64,000 nucleotides of DNA, taken from contig JAMZAV010000892.1 of the NCBI GenBank assembly GCA_024449915.1, positions 235,703-299,702 of the forward strand. The letters are read 5' to 3'. The position numbers and the translations under genes were made by a program. Every line of letters starts with the position of its first letter. The stretch's first letter is position 1. This document shows positions 46,627 to 55,793 of the stretch, one piece after another. The notes under the pieces were generated by a model. The model did not search any database. It saw nothing but the letters and a program-made list of their open reading frames with translations, and was not told the DNA's origin. Source of the stretch: Sweltsa coloradensis. Lineage: Eukaryota; Arthropoda; Insecta; Plecoptera; Chloroperlidae.

Positions 46627-48753
46627 CTACAAGTTTCCCTGACTACCACCTTGGTTTCCCCTTTCTTCCCCTGCAAACACATCATTATCTTGACTAATCC
46701 GATGGACATCCAACGTGTTAACCATGATGTTCCTATCGTTTGAAGTTCCATTGTAGTCATCTTGGTTCACTTCATTTCCCACACCCCTTGACTCAGTATG
46801 ATTGTTCTCATCTACAACCTCCATTACATTCACCCTAGCATGTCTGTCCGTCTGCTGTACTCGATTCCTGCCATCTTGCGTAAAACCTGACTGATTACTG
46901 GCTCGGTACGTATTACTCTGATTTGCGTTCCTCTGGCTATCATTCCCTATGGGTCTACCTGGATTTAAATTTTCCCCACCAAGATTCCTCTGATTTTGTG
47001 AATCTTGCCCTCTGTAGTTGCGATCGTAATTCTGTCCCTGATAACGACCTCCTTCGTTATTCCTATCCCCTCCTCGTTTACGCTCTCCTTGACCTCGTTC
47101 CTCGTATCCTTGATACCTGGGTGAACTATCCTGCCCACTACTTTTATTAGGTCCCAAGTAGATATTTTCCCCCTCTAAGTTGCGAACAATAGCCATAAGC
47201 TCTGTATAACTATCCCCTTTTTGTAATAACATGACCTTGATTCTCTCCGGTACATGTCTACGTAACAACTGTGTGACTGTTACTTCAGGCATTCTATACG
47301 TTAGATATCCTGCATGTTTAATTAATTTCCCATAATAACACGATAAGGAACCATACTGTTCGTCATACTTTCCCGTGTGCAATTGATTCATTAGAAAACC
47401 CTGAGCCACATCTCCCCAGAACTTCTTCAACAACTCTTGTCTAAACTCCTCGTACGTTTTTACTGTTTGTTCCCGAGTCCAGTTCCTGACTGTCCCCGTA
47501 CAACACTGACTAGCTAGCGACAAATGCATGTGACTAGGTACATGATAGATATCGAATTTGTGTTCGAGTACCTCAATGAACTCCATAGGATGCATACCTG
47601 AAATGCTATTATTAAACGAAATACCCTCTTGTACTAATCGTTTCCCAAAGTACTCTTCTCCCTCTCTTGTCTCGTGGCCTCGACATTCCGTACCGTTGGT
47701 TCGATAACCTGTCTGCTTGATTTTATCTAAAACTTCTGTTCTTAGATCTGACAACTCATTCTCCCTTAGTTGTTCCAAAATTAGTTTCTGCGTTGTTTCC
47801 CTCTCTTCTTGAAACTTCTTATCCATATCTTTTACCACAGTCTCCCTTATCTCCTTATCTACTGTAGCCATCTCCTTCTTCATTGATTCACACTGGCTTA
47901 TACTTCCTTTAGTTAAACCTGACAACTTGTCTATCATTATTTCCTGTCCCTCTAGACGTATATTCACCCCACCAACTTGCTTCTCAATGGTACTCATTTT
48001 CTCCTCTACCTTAGGTAGGCTATTATTCATGTGATTAACTAATCCACCTATTTCCATCTCAATCCCCTTTAGGTTGTCTTTTACTCCTTTTTCTATTTCG
48101 TCCACACGACTATCAAGTTCTCTGTGTTTCTCGTCTAGACGTTCATTTATCTCAATTACCTTTACATCTAGTTTTTTGTTAAACCAATCTATCCTAGCCG
48201 ACAAACTATCCATTTTAGTTTGGTTATCCTCCTTCATTTCTAACTTAATATCATTTATCTGACTCGCCAACTCCATTTTATTGGCCTCCAACTGACTCGC
48301 CAACTCTATTTTATCGGTATTCCTCTCTTCCGACCTCCCTATGTGATTGGTATTTATCTGAACTGCCATCACCTCCATGAAACGCATCATTTCTCTAAAC
48401 TGATTACTAAAACTTGACTGCTCGGACGCAATCTCGCATTCCTGGTGCGACCTTGAACTCCCTGTTGCTAGACTGTTCGACGCAGCTGCATTAACTTCGC
48501 TCTCCGATTGCGTAGTTTCAGCTTCCAACAATGTCGCATTCCCTCCACTCTCAACAATCCTTCCTTCCTCTGGTAGATCAAAGTGTACCGTCTTCCTAAC
48601 CGGCAAAGTAATCATATCCTTATTGTCTACGAGAGTTTTCATGATTTGATCCATCATACCTTGGTCTAACTCAACTGTGGTATCGCTATCCGTACTATCA
48701 TTGGTTGACACTCTACCTTCATTCAAATTAACATCTTCCTCTTCTGAACTCAT
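46627..48753 (-). CDS. Gag polyprotein of the LTR retrotransposon
   Basis: The ATG at 48753 (MSSEEEDVNLNEGR) is preferred; the frame is open to an earlier ATG at 48834, giving 735 codons. Gag assembles the virus-like particle in the cytoplasm. The N-terminal half is acidic then long coiled coil (ELASQLEANKMELASQIND, RLDEKHRELDSRVDEIEKG, VEEKMSTIEKQ). A capsid-like region of the Retrotrans_gag type follows (HPMEFIEVLEHKFDIYHVPS, HLSLASQCCTGTVRNWTRE, YEEFRQELLKKFWG). The C-terminus is RGG/NQ-rich (GERKRGGDRNNEGGRYQGQN), with no CCHC zinc knuckle, so RNA binding may rely on the RG-rich tail. It ends just after the frameshift heptamer. No internal stops, consistent with a young or functional gag. 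Confidence 0.9.
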   Translation of the reverse strand: MSSEEEDVNLNEGRVSTNDSTDSDTTVELDQGMMDQIMKTLVDNKDMITLPVRKTVHFDLPEEGRIVESGGNATLLEAETTQSESEVNAAASNSLATGSSRSHQECEIASEQSSFSNQFREMMRFMEVMAVQINTNHIGRSEERNTDKIELASQLEANKMELASQINDIKLEMKEDNQTKMDSLSARIDWFNKKLDVKVIEINERLDEKHRELDSRVDEIEKGVKDNLKGIEMEIGGLVNHMNNSLPKVEEKMSTIEKQVGGVNIRLEGQEIMIDKLSGLTKGSISQCESMKKEMATVDKEIRETVVKDMDKKFQEERETTQKLILEQLRENELSDLRTEVLDKIKQTGYRTNGTECRGHETREGEEYFGKRLVQEGISFNNSISGMHPMEFIEVLEHKFDIYHVPSHMHLSLASQCCTGTVRNWTREQTVKTYEEFRQELLKKFWGDVAQGFLMNQLHTGKYDEQYGSLSCYYGKLIKHAGYLTYRMPEVTVTQLLRRHVPERIKVMLLQKGDSYTELMAIVRNLEGENIYLGPNKSSGQDSSPRYQGYEERGQGERKRGGDRNNEGGRYQGQNYDRNYRGQDSQNQRNLGGENLNPGRPIGNDSQRNANQSNTYRASNQSGFTQDGRNRVQQTDRHARVNVMEVVDENNHTESRGVGNEVNQDDYNGTSNDRNIMVNTLDVHRISQDNDVFAGEERGNQGGSQGNL
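46633..46639 (-). promoter_or_regulatory. GGGAAAC -1 ribosomal frameshift heptamer between gag and pol
   Basis: In gag frame the codons read CAG GGA AAC TTG TAG, so G GGA AAC has exactly the X XXY YYZ layout, one codon before the gag stop (46627-46629). The protease frame is -1 relative to gag and open across this site. GGGAAAC is a known slippery sequence of retroviruses. I did not establish a downstream pseudoknot. Confidence 0.75.
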
Positions 48754-49070
48754 AACCCGTTGATTTCTCACCCTACCCCACCAACACTTCACAACGAGCT
48801 GGACTGAGATCTCAGAAAGACAAATCCCCTCCACTCCTTCCTCGTGGTTCTGAAACCGCTCAAGCCTGCATACACTGTCTCCTTTCTGTTCTCGAATAAA
48901 CCTGATATTTTGTTTTTCTTCCTATTTAGCTCAACTATAGATTGGAGAAGGGTTGACAGGTTGGGAAAGCATAGAGCTAACATAAAACCCAGCCTGAAGG
49001 GCTGGGGGCGACAAAACTTTTCACCTGTTGATGACAACTGCAGCTAATTTAAAGTTGTTTGTTACCCTTA

Positions 49071-49112
49071 ATCCACGACGCGTTTCGTCCTTCTGGGACT
49101 CATCAGGCGGAT
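49071..49112 (-). ncRNA. Type I hammerhead ribozyme, unit 1
   Basis: On the minus strand: stem I strand ATCCGC, core CTGATGA (49106-49100), stem II GTCC-CAGAA-GGAC (49099-49087), core GAAA (49086-49083), minimal self-complementary stem III ACGCGT, then the cleavage triplet GTC (cut between 49077 and 49076) and stem I strand GTGGAT pairing with ATCCGC. All catalytic-core bases of the hammerhead consensus are present. Stem III of only two pairs, but palindromic, is the arrangement known to act as a dimer. Same strand as gag. Confidence 0.88.
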
Positions 49113-50032
49113 GGTGGCCACTAAAAATCAGCTAGCTACATGCAAACAAAACTCACAACACATAACCAAACCTGTGGTAGGGCCACGCAAGAAGTAAATT
49201 CTGCATGCATGTTGTCATCATCAGCAAGGTTACTTCACACACCATTCATACTGGGCACACAGTCAGCACAAACAGTAAGAGGGCTTCCCTCCCAACTCTG
49301 GTGCTCGGGAGACAAGAAATCCATGACTTACCCTGGATTCGAACCAGGACCCTTGGCAACAAGAGAAAAGCTGCCCCTCCTGCTGTTGCTGGGCAAGGGT
49401 GCCTCTTCATTCATACTAAGAGAAAAGGTTAGAGATAGGAAGGGTGGAAAGTCACAACACAGCACAACCAGTGAGGGGGCTTCCCTCCTAGACTCTGGTG
49501 CTTGGGCGACAAAAGAACCATGTCTTACCCTGGATTTGAACCAAGACCCGTGGCAACGAGAGAGGCTGCCCTACTAATTGTGACTGGATTCGAAAACGAA
49601 AGGAAACAATACTACAATTGCAAGCTCTTGGCTATAGCACAGACACGTGCTATACTAGCTCTTGGCTGCAGGTGAAGAGGTTGAAGGAAAAGACGAGTAG
49701 GGTCTCACAGGTTCATCACCTGCTAGGCACCCCCAGCAGGACAAGGAGTCACTTGCAAGGAACAAGGAAACATGGACCCACCAGAGGGTGTAGAGTAGGC
49801 TCGCCCATCTCGACCCCATAGGTGAAGAAAGATAGAAGTGATAGAGGTGTCAAAGACTGGTTTGTTACAAATAGGAAAAGGCCAATTGGCTAGTTTAGTA
49901 TAGATTGGAGAAGGGTTGACAGGTTGGGAAAGCATAGAGCTAACATAAAACCCAGCCTGAAGGGCTGGGGGCGACAAAACTTTTCACCTGTTGATGACAA
50001 CTGCAGCTAATTTAAAGTTGTTTGTTACCTTA

Positions 50033-50074
50033 ATCCACGACGCGTTTCGTCCTTCTGGGACTCATCAGGCGGAT
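50033..50074 (-). ncRNA. Type I hammerhead ribozyme, unit 2
   Basis: Identical core, stem I, stem II and ACGCGT stem III to unit 1. The predicted cut is 962 nt from that of unit 1. Confidence 0.88.
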
Positions 50075-51002
50075 GGTGGCCACTAAAAATCAGCTAGCTA
50101 CATGCAAACAAAACTCACAACACATAACCAAACCTGTGGTAGGGCCACGCAAGAAGTAAATTCTGCATGCATGTTGTCATCATCAACAAGGTTACTTCAC
50201 ACACCATTCATACTGGGGCACACAGTCAGCACAAATAGTAGAAGTGGCTTCCCTCCCAACTCTGGTGCTCGGGAGACAAGAAATCCATGACTTACCCTGG
50301 ATTCGAACCAGGACCCTTGGCAACAAGAGAAAAGCTGCCCCTCCTGCTGTTGCTGGGCAAGGGTGCCTCTTCATTCATACTAAGAGAAAAGGTTAGAGAT
50401 AGGAAGGGTGGAAAGTCACAACACAGCACAACCAGTGAGGGGGCTTCCCTCCTAGACTCTGGTGCTTGGGCGACAAAAGAACCATGTCTTACCCTGGATT
50501 TGAACCAAGACCCGTGGCAACGAGAGAGGCTGCCCTACTAATTGTGACTGGGATTCGAAAACGAAAGGAAACAATACTACAAATTGCAAGCTCTTGGCTA
50601 TAGCACAGACACACGTGCTATACTAGCTCTTGGCTGCAGGTGAAGAGGTTGAAGGAAAAGACGAGTAGGGTCTAACAGGTTCATCACCTGCTAGGCCCCC
50701 CCAGCAGGACAAGGAGTCACTTGCAAGGAACAAGGAAACATGGACCCACCAGAGGGTGTAGAGTAGGCTCGCCCATCTCGACCCCATAGGTGAAGAAAGA
50801 TAGAAAGTGATAGAGGTGTCAAAAGACTGGTTTGTTACAAATAGGAAAAGGCCAATTGGCTAGTTTAGTATAGATTGGAGAAGGGTTGACAGGTTGGGAA
50901 AGCATAGAGCTAACATAAAACCCAGCCTGAAGGGCTGGGGGCGACAAAACTTTTCACCTGTTGATGACAACTGCAGCTAATTTAAAGTTGTTTGTTACCT
51001 TA

Positions 51003-51044
51003 ATCCACGACGCGTTTCGTCCTTCTGGGACTCATCAGGCGGAT
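51003..51044 (-). ncRNA. Type I hammerhead ribozyme, unit 3
   Basis: Identical to units 1 and 2 through core and stems; 970 nt from unit 2. Confidence 0.88.
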
Positions 51045-51972
51045 GGTGGCCACTAAAAATCAGCTAGCTACATGCAAACAAAACTCACAACACATAACCA
51101 AACCTGTGGTAGGGCCACGCAAGAAGTAAATTCTGCATGCATGTTGTCATCATCAACAAGGTTACTTCACACACCATTCATACTGGGGCACACAGTCAGC
51201 ACAAATAGTAAGAGGGCTTCCCTCCCAACTCTGGTGCTCGGGAGACAAGAAATCCATGACTTACCCTGGATTCAAACCAGGACCCTGGCAACAAGAGAAA
51301 AGCTGCCCCTCCTGCTGTTGCTGGGCAAGGGTGCCTCTTCATTCATACTAAGAGAAAAGGTTAGAGATAGGAAAGGGTGGAAAGTCACAACACAGCACAA
51401 CCAGTGAGGGGGCTTCCCTCCTAGACTCTGGTGCTTGGGCGACAAAAGAACCATGTCTTACCCTGGATTTGAACCAAGACCCGTGGCAACGAGAGAGGCT
51501 GCCCTACTAATTGTGACTGGGATTCGAAAACGAAAGGAAAACAATACTACAAATTGCAAGCTCTTGGCTATAGCACAGACACGTGCTATACTAGCTCTTG
51601 GCTGCAGGTGAAGAGGTTGAAGGAAAAGAACGAGTAGGGTCTCACAGGTTCATCACCTGCTAGGCCCCCCCCCCAGCAGGACAAGGAGTCACTTGTAAGG
51701 AACAAGGAAACATGGACCCACCAGAGGGTGTAGATTAGGCTCGCCCATCTCGACCCCATAGGTGAAGAAAGATAGAAAGTGATAGAGGTGTCAAAAGACT
51801 GGTTTGTTACAAATAGGAAAAGGCCAAATGGCTAGTTTAGTATAGATTGGAGAAGGGTTGACAGGTTGGGAAAGCATAGAGAACATAAAACCCAGCCTGA
51901 AGGGCTGGGGGCGACAAAACTTTTCACCTGTTGATGACAACTGCAGCTAATTTAAAGTTGTTTGTTACCTTA

Positions 51973-52015
51973 ATCCACGACGCGTTTCGTCCTTTCTGGG
52001 ACTCATCAGGCGGAT
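51973..52015 (-). ncRNA. Type I hammerhead ribozyme, unit 4
   Basis: Same core and stems, with one extra A in the stem II loop (CAGAAA), which leaves the four stem pairs intact. 970 nt from unit 3. It is the first ribozyme encountered in the sense transcript. Confidence 0.85.
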
Positions 52016-52520
52016 GGTGGCCACTAAAAATCAGCTAGCTACATGCAAACAAAACTCACAACACATAACCAAACCTGTGGTAGGCCACGCAAGAAGTAAA
52101 TTCTGCATGCATGTTGTCATCATCAACAAGGTTACTTCACACACCATTCATACTGGGGCACACAGTCAGCACAAATAGTAAGAGGGCTTCCCTCCCAACT
52201 CTGGTGCTCGGGAGACAAAGAAATCCATGACTTACCCTGGATTCGAACCAGGACCCTTGGCAACAAGAGAAAAGCTGCCCCTCCTGCTGTTGCTGGGCAA
52301 GGGTGCCTCTTCATTCATACTAAGAGAAAAGGTTAGAGATAGGAAGGTGGAAAGTCACAACACAGCACAACCTAGGCCTTATACCCCATGAATTGTAATT
52401 ATCAAGACAATCTCTCTTTGACTACGTACAAATGTGACAACTGTCCCACTCAAACACGTACAACAAAGTAGACACTTACTAAGCCCTCTTAATCTCGGAC
52501 GATTAGTAATATTTGTAAAG

Positions 52521-52540
52521 CCTTCCACGTTGGTTCGCCA
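52521..52540 (-). other. tRNA primer-binding site
   Basis: TGGCGAACCAACGTGG starts two bases after the 5' LTR in minus-strand sense. The leading TGG would pair with a tRNA 3' CCA end. I do not assign the tRNA. Confidence 0.7.
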
Positions 52541-52542
52541 AA

Positions 52543-54775
52543 TGTAACACAACGAACCTACGACCCCTCAGGTAATCGATAAGCTCTCGTTGGATACTTC
52601 TCTAAATAGTTAAAACTTCGAAAAATAAACATTTAATAAAAAAAAACATACTCGGCGATGGGTCGCCTAATTAAAGTGAAACACGATTTCTGATCTCACT
52701 TGGAAGTAAAAATTAAATTTAAGAATAAAACAACTGATCAAGACTAAAATCACTCAAACTTGAATGATTACTCTACCTAGGCGTGAACCTGGTACTCAAG
52801 TCTAAAGTTACCTAACCAGTTTCATAACACACTCCTATAACTCACCAAGACCCACAAAATTGAGAATCGTACAACAGCGAAGACAAACATCTCTGAAATA
52901 CAACTTATAATTTATACTAGATCTAGGATGACATTACAACAGACAATCAACGGTTTCATAAGTTAAACCAGAACGGGCTATATTGCATGACACAAATGAA
53001 TTTCCTTCTTTTGACAAGGAATACATGTCAAACCCTACCTATCAGTACTGATGTCTAAAAGCGAAATGGATATCCAGTTAAGATATCTCTTGGTCTGATG
53101 GACAACAGTAAATTTTTCCCGAAAATTTATGGAAATATAATTGTTAATAAAACTTAATTTAAATACTCATCACAAATGATCATGACTCCCATCGAAACCT
53201 TATGACGTCGAAGAAGTCCGACGTGTAGTTCCGTAACTTGCTGCGTATTTGTAGACGATCGTAGTCTTGTATTGAAGATCCTGTCTTGAGTTCGTATCCC
53301 GGCTGTGATTACTCTTGAGTTCAACTTTCCCTTGATAATGTTTGAGCGGTGATAAAATACGATATTTTATCGTGCGAATAACTCAACTCCGACCGTACGT
53401 TTTTAAATGTTTCACACTTGCCCGATATCAGCATTCCAAGTCCAACAACCAAGTTTTTCCTGTATCTCACACGGTAAACTGTCAGACGTTCAATAATGTA
53501 AACACGCCTACTTTTATCGGCTCAGTTTCTGTTCTTACCCGTCTTTATTACCAAAGCACTTCGTTCGACGTTGCTGGCTCAGGCACTCACGAATGTTCCG
53601 AGTTCTTATTGTTGATGTTTATCTCTAAGCTCTTTGCAATTAAAATTCGCCATTTTATTCTTCAACTAAATGCATTTACAAATTCCGAAACCAATTTACA
53701 TAAAAACTAAGCCTCGGTCATGATATCGAATGGTAATTAACTGTTCCTTATATGTTCCTATATTTGGATTCATAAAAAATATTATCCTCACCGATTTCCT
53801 TTTTATAATATTTCAATCTGTCATTTCGTTGTTATACAACCACCAAACCTTGCTTGCGTTATCGCGTCCTAAACTCCAGGCTACGCGAATATAATCTTTC
53901 TCGGTTCCTTTAAAATCCCAACTAACTCTCGGTCCAGATATCGAATGGTTCTAACCCTTTCTGGTTATCGATGCTGTCTTTTATCAAGTCCGTAGGTTTA
54001 TTAATATGCTCCTAAAGCATGCAAAAGTTCGTTTACTCACGTATCCCTGGGCTGGGCTAGCCTTATAAAATGTACCTCGGTTGGTTATCGTTTTCGTTGA
54101 TTTCTGGTATTTCTTCTTGGCAGATCGCCGTTCACTTTCGATTATCACTTTCGCAGATTTTTAACACGCGTTTTCTATACCAAAGTGTTCTTTCCTAGTA
54201 CACTTTCCCTAAGTTTTACGCAACGTCTCAAATCGCCCACGCACACGACCGATTTCCAACTTCACGTCTCAAAGCTCTCACGACACACTGCCGACAAACG
54301 CCGCTCTCAACAATCAAAAAAACCGATCGTAGCGTTATGATAACCAATCAAAGACCAGCACACAGCGTCATTAAACTGAACTAGGTCCAAACAAATGTCC
54401 GGGCGACGCTACATGCGAAAAATGATGAAATATGATCTTGGCATTTTCTAGAATTTAATAAAATAGATTGACATAGATTTTATATTAAAATTGTTAAACT
54501 TAAGTGAATCACATGATTCTTTTTATGAAATCAAATGAAATTTTCTCTAGTTTCTGATTTAAATCAAACCCGTTCTGTATTATTAGTATTTAATTAGTTT
54601 ATACATGGTTTCCATATTTAACCCAGTTGCCTCAGTAGTAGCCTCGAACCAGCTCATGAAAAATACACATCTCTCCTTCCACTGACCAACGACATCGACT
54701 TCGAGATACAAATCGATCTTCGACCGACCAAAGCCAAAAGACCTAAGTACACTCGAGAGAGGCCGTATAGTCTCA
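52543..54775 (-). repeat. 5' LTR of the retrotransposon
   Basis: 2233 bp, colinear with 43195-45417, same TG...CA ends. It drives sense transcription leftward through the ribozyme array and gag. Confidence 0.93.
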
Positions 54776-54921
54776 AAATGAAGCTCGCGTTATGGTTAAA
54801 AGTTGGAACAAGCGCACAACAGTCTGAGCACAGGCCGTCAGAATGATTGTACTTTAGCTTACGCATGATTCAAGGCAGCTGTTTCTCTCCCATTTGTCGT
54901 CGAATGTTGTTGACATTTGTT

Positions 54922-55745
54922 CCTTAGCCAACTAGCCAGGGTTGCCACTTTCAAGGATTTTATCCTTTTCTCAGGATTTTTAGAGTGTCTCAAGGATAAC
55001 AGGATTTTGGGCTTAATCTCAGGATTTTCTACTGTCTTTAAAAAATACATTAAATTAATACATTTTTTTAAAATTCAGCTACAAAAAGCAATGTAGACAG
55101 TAAAAGAACATCAGGTACTAGTAAAAATAAACATAAGTGACTGCATAACATTTCCCACAAGTGGTAGTTATGGTGAGTAAAAGTAAAACGCTAAAAATAT
55201 ATTCGAAGAAAATTCCGATTCTTATGCGTTTCTACACGTAATGTTGGCTAGATTCTCGAAAATCAGGCTGGTATAACATATTTTGGCATGAAACCTGAAA
55301 ATTTGTAACATTCCTTCGCGGTTATAATATGCTAATGCTGAATAACTGTTTTCAAGGATTTTTCAGGATTTTTTTAGTTTCTTTCAAGGATAAAAAAATT
55401 GACTTGCTGGCAACCCTGAACTAGACCACCGAAGCGGTAGCTAATCAACTTCTGAATTGTAGTTGCATTATAGAACAGAATGGATGGAACAGTACTGCAA
55501 CAAATATATGTTGCCTTTGAACTGACCAAACAAACATTATTTATAATATCATTACCTTACGCAGGTATGAGCGAAGGTTTATTTCTCGATTTGACATGTC
55601 GGGAAACACTCCCATATGTGGAATGAAAAGTTCAAAGGCAACAGATATTCGTTGCAGTACTGTTCCATCAATTAATTATGTTGTATAATGCAACTGCATT
55701 TCAGAAGTTAATTAGTTACCTTCTAAGTGGTCTAGTTGGCTAAGG
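54922..55745. mobile_element. MITE with ~100-bp inverted ends, split by a hAT-like insertion
   Basis: The left arm CCTTAGCCAACTAG resumes after the insertion as ACCACCGAAGCGGTAGCTAATCAACTTCTG... to about 55525. It is mirrored from about 55630 to CTAGTTGGCTAAGG at 55745. The right arm overlaps the A-box region of the adjoining tRNA-like sequence. Confidence 0.65.
54936..55418. mobile_element. hAT-like element with CAGGGTTGCCA ends
   Basis: CCAGGGTTGCCA at the left and TGGCAACCCTG at the right, flanked on both sides by AACTAG (54930-54935, 55419-55424). Internally repeated TTTCAAGGATTTT words lie near both ends. No transposase. Confidence 0.75.
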
Positions 55746-55793
55746 CGCCTACCTGGAATATGGGAGACTCGGGTTCAAATCCCGTTCGGATGG
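55725..55793 (+). other. tRNA-like sequence with A and B boxes (not a confirmed tRNA gene)
   Basis: GGTCTAGTTGGCTAAGGCGC (A-box region) and GGGTTCAAATCCCG (perfect T-arm/B box) are at tRNA spacing, and TTCGGAT follows where a 3' acceptor strand would be. The 5' acceptor partner (TTACCTTCTA) does not pair, and the anticodon stem is poor. Probably the head of a tRNA-derived repeat. Confidence 0.4.

Larger units (their letters stand above)
48936..52372 (-). repeat. ~970-bp tandem array (about 3.5 units) in the retrotransposon leader
   Basis: Anchor TAGATTGGAGAAGGGTTGAC recurs at about 48937, 49898, 50868 and 51842 (spacing 961, 970, 974). The array lies between the primer-binding site and gag, and ends mid-unit at CACAACC|TAGGCC. 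Each unit has one hammerhead ribozyme and an internal ~196-bp duplication (GGGCTTCCCTCC... at 49281 and 49477). Each half of that duplication has a tRNA-like B box on the minus strand (GGTTCGAATCC, GGTTCAAATCC). Units differ mostly by one-base indels. No protein is encoded consistently across units. Confidence 0.92.
43195..54775 (-). mobile_element. LTR retrotransposon with gag, deleted pol and a ribozyme-bearing repeat array
   Basis: Two 2.2-kb direct repeats (43195-45417, 52543-54775), TG...CA bounded, enclose about 7.1 kb. AAAT directly flanks both outer ends (43191-43194, 54776-54779), a 4-bp target duplication. In minus-strand sense the order is 5' LTR (52543-54775), primer-binding site, ~970-bp tandem array, gag, frameshift heptamer, protease joined to integrase C-terminus, purine tract, 3' LTR. 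A gag/protease/integrase order with 4-bp duplication fits a Ty3/gypsy-like element. Reverse transcriptase, RNase H and the integrase core are missing, so it could move only in trans. LTR copies differ mainly by single-base indels, suggesting a young insertion or unpolished sequence. Confidence 0.92.

Noticed and set aside
49140..50541. Repeated 84-145-codon open frames in the ~970-bp units as genes
   Set aside because: They are antisense to the retrotransposon and differ in frame between units because of indels.
48936..52372. CRISPR array
   Set aside because: The units are ~970 bp with no short direct repeat/spacer pattern, in a eukaryotic genome.
55725..55793. Functional tRNA gene
   Set aside because: The B box is perfect, but the 5' acceptor strand and anticodon stem do not pair.
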